This document shows, piece after piece, positions 6,820-10,114 of a stretch of 10,114 nt of DNA. The DNA is taken from NCBI GenBank assembly GCA_030040495.1, contig JASHTP010000332.1, positions 1 to 10,114 on the forward strand. Reading direction: 5' to 3'. The position numbers and the translations under genes were made by a program. The stretch comes from Alphaproteobacteria bacterium (GTDB lineage: Bacteria > Pseudomonadota > Alphaproteobacteria > ATCC43930 > CGMCC-115725). The notes beneath the pieces are model-generated. The model was not told the DNA's origin. It made no database searches and saw only the letters and a program-made list of their open reading frames with translations. Positions within the stretch are counted from its first letter, which is position 1; every line of letters starts with the position of its first letter.

Positions 6820-6878
6820 CCTCCTGAACGGGCCAAGGCTTGGACGCACAGTATAAGAAGAACGGCAGCGGCGGAGAA
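6820..6878 (-). promoter_or_regulatory. Promoter-like box and strong ribosome binding site of the E1-like gene
   Basis: On the minus strand TATACT (6850-6855, 5/6 match to TATAAT) is preceded 17 bases upstream by a poor -35, TTCTCC (6873-6878). AGGAGG (6820-6825) lies five bases from the ATG. This predicts a leader of about 29 bases. The ribosome site is certain. The promoter rests mainly on the -10 box. Confidence 0.45.
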
Positions 6879-6983
6879 CCACCCGCCGAAGCCGGGCCGT
6901 CTTCCCGCTCTTCGCTCCGGAGGAAGCTCGGGGTCGAGGGGGGTGCTACAGGGAAGGAAGCGAGACGGAGAGGGGCGGCTCTC

Positions 6984-7037
6984 GCGGTTGCTGATGCAAC
7001 CGCTGTGGCCGCAGCGGACGAACGCCTATGGCGTTCG
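6984..7037 (-). terminator. Cluster of short hairpins after the small unknown gene
   Basis: Reading down the minus strand from the stop codon at 7039, the first hairpin is CGAACGCC-ATA-GGCGTTCG (7037-7019), a perfect 8-bp stem with a 3-base loop. A weaker stem CGCTG/CAGCG (7016-7001) follows. The third is GCGGTTGC-ATCA-GCAACCGC (7003-6984), a perfect 8-bp stem with a 4-base loop. The weak stem overlaps the third by three bases. None has a T-run. The cluster lies directly after a stop codon, which suits transcript-end protection or factor-assisted termination. Confidence 0.45.
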
Positions 7038-7038
7038 C

Positions 7039-7293
7039 CTAGGCAACGCGCTCGGGATAGGCGTCGACGAAGGTGCGCAGCGCCAGGACGCGCAGGCCCT
7101 CATAGACCGAGCCTTGCGAAGGCTGCTCGAAGGCCAGGGTGAAGTGGACGTGCGGAATGCCGAAGGGGTCGGCGCGCAACTCGAGCACGGTGGCGGTTTC
7201 GGTCACGTGGTCGCGCCGGCGGCGGCAAAACCGATTGCCGGGCTCGACGGTGGCCTGGGACTCTTCCTTTACCCAGAGCTTGAAGAACGACAT
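7039..7293 (-). CDS. Small uncharacterised protein, 84 residues
   Basis: I do not recognise this family. From the ATG at 7293 the protein begins MSFFKLWVKEES, has a very basic CRRRRDH segment near residues 24-30, then ELRADPFGIPHVHFTLAFE, and ends in EGLRVLALRTFVDAYPERVA. It has no signal peptide or membrane segment and looks like a small soluble domain with alternating strand-like stretches. The frame continues to an ATG at 7344, but the 7293 start gives a more protein-like N-terminus. Its ribosome site is weak (GGGG about five bases upstream). Support that it is real: sensible amino acid composition, stop codon followed by tight hairpins, AT-richer upstream region, and no competing frame. 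It sits between malonyl-CoA decarboxylase and the E1-like gene, all on the same strand. Confidence 0.65.
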   Translation of the reverse strand: MSFFKLWVKEESQATVEPGNRFCRRRRDHVTETATVLELRADPFGIPHVHFTLAFEQPSQGSVYEGLRVLALRTFVDAYPERVA

Positions 7294-7392
7294 CGCTGCC
7301 CCGCGACTAGGCTGGAATGCAACGATATCGACCCTACCCCGCAAAAGTTAATCAAGAACGAAAAATCGGCCTTTCGCGCGGCATTTTATCGT

Positions 7393-7405
7393 TTCCTGGC
7401 AGGAA
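7393..7405. promoter_or_regulatory. Operator-like palindrome upstream of the small gene
   Basis: TTCCTG-G-CAGGAA is a perfect 6+6 dyad with one central base. It lies in an AT-richer gap, immediately upstream (in the minus direction) of TAAAAT (7383-7388), a 5/6 match to a -10 box. The dyad would fall in the promoter spacer, a common repressor position. No -35 box is convincing and no regulator is identified. Confidence 0.25.
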
Positions 7406-7422
7406 TTTCCGACGAAACGCGG

Positions 7423-7451
7423 AGGTCAAAAGGAAAATCAGGTTTTGACCT
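7423..7451 (-). terminator. Inverted repeat spanning the malonyl-CoA decarboxylase stop codon
   Basis: On the minus strand AGGTCAAAA (7451-7443) and TTTTGACCT (7431-7423) are exact 9-base inverted copies with an 11-base loop that contains the TGA stop (7440-7438). It can fold as a hairpin at the transcript end and carries T-rich sequence in its 3' arm. It is not a canonical GC-stem terminator. A regulatory dyad is the alternative. Confidence 0.35.
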
Positions 7452-8874
7452 GGCGCGCAAGGCCGTTCGAGGCCGCCACCTGCCCTTCGCCGTTATAGGC
7501 CTCATGGTTACTTTCGATCTCGGCCAGCCGATAGAGATAGTTGATCATGATCCCGGCCGATTGCTGTACCCCTTTGGGGGATAGGTCGGCGAGCCAATTG
7601 AGCCGCTCCATACGGGCGCCATTGGTCAGGTGGAAATGCGCCACCGGATCGAGCGCCCGTCCCCGGGGCGTCTTCTCGGTCAGCAGATAGCGTGCGGCGA
7701 GGCGCAGCAGCGCCGGCTTGAGCGCTTGCGCCACCGGCTCCTCGGCATACCAGCGCGGCCGCCCCAGCAGGTCGCCGATCCCCTGCGTCGCGAGGTCGCG
7801 CGGCAGGAGCTGCTGCATCGTCTTGCGCTCGGCCGGGGTGAGCAGCGCTTCGCCCTCCTCCGGGATACGCTTGTCGAGCCAGGCGCGGAAGCCGGGGATC
7901 GGCGACAAGGTGGCATAGGTCTTGAGGTGCGGCAGTTCGGCGGCGAGGCTGTCGACCACGCGCTTGATCAGGAAGTCGCCGAGGCTGATGCCGGCGAGAC
8001 CGCGCTGGCAGTTGGAGATCGAATAGAAGATCGCGGTGTCGGCCTCGGTGGGATCGGCCACCGGCGCGCTTTCGTCGAGCAGCGACTGGACGTTGTCGGA
8101 CATGCCCTTGACCAGCGCCACCTCGACGAAGATGAGCGGCTCCTGCGGCATGCGCGGATGGAAGTAGGCGAAGCAGCGCCGGTCGGCCTCGAGCCGGTTC
8201 TTGAGGTCGGTCCAGCTGCGGATCTCGTGCACCGCCTCGTAGACGATGAGCTTCTCCAGCAGCGCCGCCGGCGCTTCCCAGGTGATGCGCCGGAGCTCGA
8301 GGAAGCCCACGTCGAACCAGCTTGCCAGCAGCGCCTTGAGGTCGCGCTCGAGCCCCGACAGCACGGCGTCCTGCGCGCCGAGCCGGATCAGTTCGGCGCG
8401 CATGTCGACCAGGAACTTGACGCCTTCGGGCAGCGCGTTGAAATGGGTCAGCAGCTTGATCCGCGGCGGCTCCAGCGCCGCGCGCAGCTCGCGTTCCGCC
8501 TTGCGCCGCTCGCCATCGTCGTCGGCGCGCACCAGCCTTTCGCCGAGCGCCGCCACCGCGCCATGGTCGATGTCGAACTCGGTGGCCAGCAGCTTGAGGA
8601 AGCGCTCGCGGCCGGTGCCGTTGAGCGCCAGATAGGTGCGGCCGAGTTCGGCGGCGCGCGCCCGGCTCGACACCGCCCCGCCGCGCGCCTCGAGACAGTC
8701 GCGCAGTTGCCGGCGCAGCCGCCCGGTATCCTCGCGCGAGAGGTCGGGGCGCGGCGCGCCGCCAATGGCACCGCGCGCCTGAGCGGCGATGTCGCGCCAG
8801 GCCGAACGCAACGAGCGCAGATTGCCGAGGGTGCGGTCGACGACGGCGTCGAGGAGGCTGTTGCGGTCGCTCAT
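7438..8874 (-). CDS. Malonyl-CoA decarboxylase
   Basis: The protein has 478 residues and converts malonyl-CoA to acetyl-CoA and CO2, acting in malonate use or malonyl-CoA removal. The N-terminal part (to about 180) is the helical oligomerisation domain; the rest is the GNAT-like catalytic domain. Family motifs are FHPRMPQEPLIFVEVAL (238-254), FYSISNCQRGLAGISLG (283-299), SPIPGF (324-329) and FHLTNGARMERLNWLAD (414-430). From memory of the human enzyme, Ser324 and His415 align with its proposed catalytic Ser-His pair. The start at 8874 is preceded by GGAAAGG. The long open frame beyond it only shadows the upstream gene. The gene lies 71 bases after the NAD(P)H-hydrate repair gene. No malonyl-CoA synthetase or malonate transporter is present, unlike rhizobial mat operons, so a housekeeping role is possible. 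Confidence 0.95.
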   Translation of the reverse strand: MSDRNSLLDAVVDRTLGNLRSLRSAWRDIAAQARGAIGGAPRPDLSREDTGRLRRQLRDCLEARGGAVSSRARAAELGRTYLALNGTGRERFLKLLATEFDIDHGAVAALGERLVRADDDGERRKAERELRAALEPPRIKLLTHFNALPEGVKFLVDMRAELIRLGAQDAVLSGLERDLKALLASWFDVGFLELRRITWEAPAALLEKLIVYEAVHEIRSWTDLKNRLEADRRCFAYFHPRMPQEPLIFVEVALVKGMSDNVQSLLDESAPVADPTEADTAIFYSISNCQRGLAGISLGDFLIKRVVDSLAAELPHLKTYATLSPIPGFRAWLDKRIPEEGEALLTPAERKTMQQLLPRDLATQGIGDLLGRPRWYAEEPVAQALKPALLRLAARYLLTEKTPRGRALDPVAHFHLTNGARMERLNWLADLSPKGVQQSAGIMINYLYRLAEIESNHEAYNGEGQVAASNGLARQVKT

Positions 8875-8945
8875 GGCCCTTTCCGATACCGCGGGCCTCG
8901 CTGGCTGGCAAGGCCGCGCGTCGGCGTTGCGGTTTGGTGACGCGA

Positions 8946-10114
8946 TCAGCCGGCCGCGGGCCGTTCGAGCCGGTCTTTGAGCCCGCGCAGTGCCGCCGGC
9001 AGGGCGTCGACGAGATCCTCGGCAATGAGTCCCGGCCCGAAGCTCGCGGCCGCCTCGCCATGGAGCCAGCAGGCGGCGGCGGCGGCGCGGAAGGAGTCGA
9101 GGCCCTGCGCCAGGAGGCCGGTGACGAGCCCGCTCAGCACGTCGCCGCTGCCGGCGGTGGCGAGATCGGGCGGCGCATTGGCGTTGATGGCGGCGCGACC
9201 GTCGGGGGCGGCGATCACCGTATCCGCGCCTTTGAGCAGCACCACCGCGCCGCTCTGCCGCGCCGCCGCGCGCGCCCGCACAAGCTTGTCGCCGGCGCCG
9301 GCGAAAAGACGGCGAAACTCGCCCTCGTGCGGCGTCAGCACGCAAGGACCGGCGATGGCGGCGAAGAGCGAAGCGGGCTGGTCGGCGAAGACCGTCAGCG
9401 CGTCGGCATCGAGCACCACGGCGCGCTTTGTCGCCAATGCCGCCTGCACTGATGCGCGCGTCGCCGGCGAAACCCCCGCGCCGGGACCGACCAGGATGGC
9501 ATTGCGCCGCTCGTCGGCGAGGAGCTCGGCGAAGCCCGCCTCGTCCGCCACCGGCCGGACGATGATTCCGGTGAGCGCCGCGGCATAGACCGGCCAGGCG
9601 GCGACGGGCGCGGCGAGAGTGACGAGGCCGGCGCCGATGCGCAGCGCGCTCCGCGCGGCTAGTCGCGCCGCGCCGGTCATCACCGCGCCGCCGGCGATCA
9701 GCGCATGGCCGCGCGCGTATTTGTGCCCCTCGAGCCGCGGCCAGGGATAGGAATCGAGCCAGAGCGCGGGATCGTTCTCATGCGTCCTGGGCGCGATCGC
9801 TTCGAGCAGGCGGGCCGGAATGCCGATATCGACCAGCACCAGCTCGCCGCAGATCGCGCGGCCCGGCAGCAGCAGATGCCCGGGCTTCTTGCGGAAGAAA
9901 GTGACGGTGACCGAAGCCGGCGCCGCCGCGCCCCGCACCGCGCCGCTGGCGCCGTCGAGCCCGCTCGGCACATCGACCGCGACGATCGGCAGCTTCGCCG
10001 CCGCCATGGCCTCGATCGTCGCGCGCGCCACGCCGTCGACGTCGCGCGCGAGGCCCGCGCCGAAGATCGCGTCGATGACGAGCCCGGCGCCGTCGAGCAG
10101 CGCCGGGCTCAGTC
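8946..10114 (-). CDS. nnr: Bifunctional NAD(P)H-hydrate epimerase / ADP-dependent dehydratase (5' end outside window)
   Basis: 388 residues are visible; the N-terminus lies beyond the right edge, and the frame is open to it. The first part is the end of the NnrE (YjeF_N) epimerase domain: LVIDAIFGAGL, then VAVDVPSGLDG and TFFRKKPGHLL. The second part is the NnrD (carbohydrate-kinase-like) dehydratase: GHKYARGHALIAGG, ILVGPGAG, VLDADALTVF, LTPHEGEF, VVLLKGADTVI, and the nucleotide-binding TAGSGDVLSG near the C-terminus. Together the domains repair NADHX/NADPHX, damaged hydrated cofactors, in the cytoplasm. A GTG at 10031 could be mistaken for a start, but it lies inside the epimerase domain, after the DAIFGAGL motif. 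Malonyl-CoA decarboxylase follows 71 bases downstream. In many alphaproteobacteria this gene neighbours glnB-glnA, which may lie beyond the edge. Confidence 0.95.
   Translation of the reverse strand, partial: LSPALLDGAGLVIDAIFGAGLARDVDGVARATIEAMAAAKLPIVAVDVPSGLDGASGAVRGAAAPASVTVTFFRKKPGHLLLPGRAICGELVLVDIGIPARLLEAIAPRTHENDPALWLDSYPWPRLEGHKYARGHALIAGGAVMTGAARLAARSALRIGAGLVTLAAPVAAWPVYAAALTGIIVRPVADEAGFAELLADERRNAILVGPGAGVSPATRASVQAALATKRAVVLDADALTVFADQPASLFAAIAGPCVLTPHEGEFRRLFAGAGDKLVRARAAARQSGAVVLLKGADTVIAAPDGRAAINANAPPDLATAGSGDVLSGLVTGLLAQGLDSFRAAAAACWLHGEAAASFGPGLIAEDLVDALPAALRGLKDRLERPAAG

Noticed and set aside
4328..6856. 842-codon plus-strand open frame opposite the E1-like gene
   Set aside because: The minus-strand gene has family motifs and a perfect ribosome site. 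The plus-strand product is low-complexity Arg/Glu/Ala-rich with no domain.
6930..6953. G-rich tract resembling a second quadruplex upstream of the E1-like gene
   Set aside because: Only GGGG, a six-G run and GGG with uneven loops occur. It meets the pattern only by splitting the six-G run, so it is much weaker than 3979-4007.
8883..8911. TTGCCA plus TATCGG, 17 bases apart, before malonyl-CoA decarboxylase
   Set aside because: A start from these boxes would fall in the ribosome binding site, and the -10 match is only 3/6.
7630..8940. 436-codon plus-strand open frame opposite malonyl-CoA decarboxylase
   Set aside because: Antisense shadow of a clearly recognised gene, with no motif or start signal.
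8875..9345. 157-codon extension of malonyl-CoA decarboxylase into the nnr gene
   Set aside because: It is an out-of-frame reading of nnr, very Arg-rich; the family start at 8874 has a ribosome site.
1..10114. CRISPR array, insertion sequence, integrase or defence island
   Set aside because: No regularly spaced repeats, transposase, integrase or nuclease cluster beyond the single GxxExxY gene was seen.

Overview
The window looks like a chromosomal segment of a GC-rich alphaproteobacterium. Evidence is the gene order tRNA-Leu, tig, clpP, clpX, lon, which is common in that class, together with high-GC codon use and alphaproteobacterial-looking ClpX and ClpP proteins. The order or genus cannot be fixed from the sequence alone. 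Every gene I can support lies on the minus strand, so biological reading order runs from the right edge to the left. No intergenic gap exceeds 300 bases. I see no insertion sequence, CRISPR array, integrase or phage gene.

Right part (about 7040-10114), read right to left. First comes the 3' portion of a bifunctional NAD(P)H-hydrate epimerase/dehydratase (metabolite repair), cut by the window edge. Then comes a full malonyl-CoA decarboxylase and a small uncharacterised 84-residue protein. Its stop codon is followed at once by a cluster of compact hairpins.

Middle (about 3975-6855). A 789-residue thiamine-diphosphate enzyme has its own promoter-like box and a perfect ribosome binding site. It is usually labelled 'transketolase', but its motifs resemble the homodimeric pyruvate dehydrogenase E1 (AceE) family. 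It is followed by a short GxxExxY (PD-(D/E)xK-like) gene. That gene sits in a cassette of about 450 bp with G-rich, imperfectly inverted ends, one of which forms a regular G-quadruplex motif. The cassette lies between the E1-like gene and the tRNA promoter and is the most accessory-looking part of the window.

Left part (1-3950) is the protein quality-control block. It holds tRNA-Leu(UAG), trigger factor (folding at the ribosome exit), ClpP peptidase, ClpX unfoldase and the first 30 codons of Lon. Together they cover nascent-chain folding and ATP-dependent proteolysis. tig-clpP are close enough to share a transcript. clpX and lon each have about 160-200 bp upstream with promoter-like elements, and the lon element resembles a heat-shock (RpoH) promoter.

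I did not find a clearly undescribed multi-gene system. The items most worth a second look are the GxxExxY cassette with its G-rich ends, the orphan AceE-like enzyme, and the small unknown gene with its hairpin cluster.
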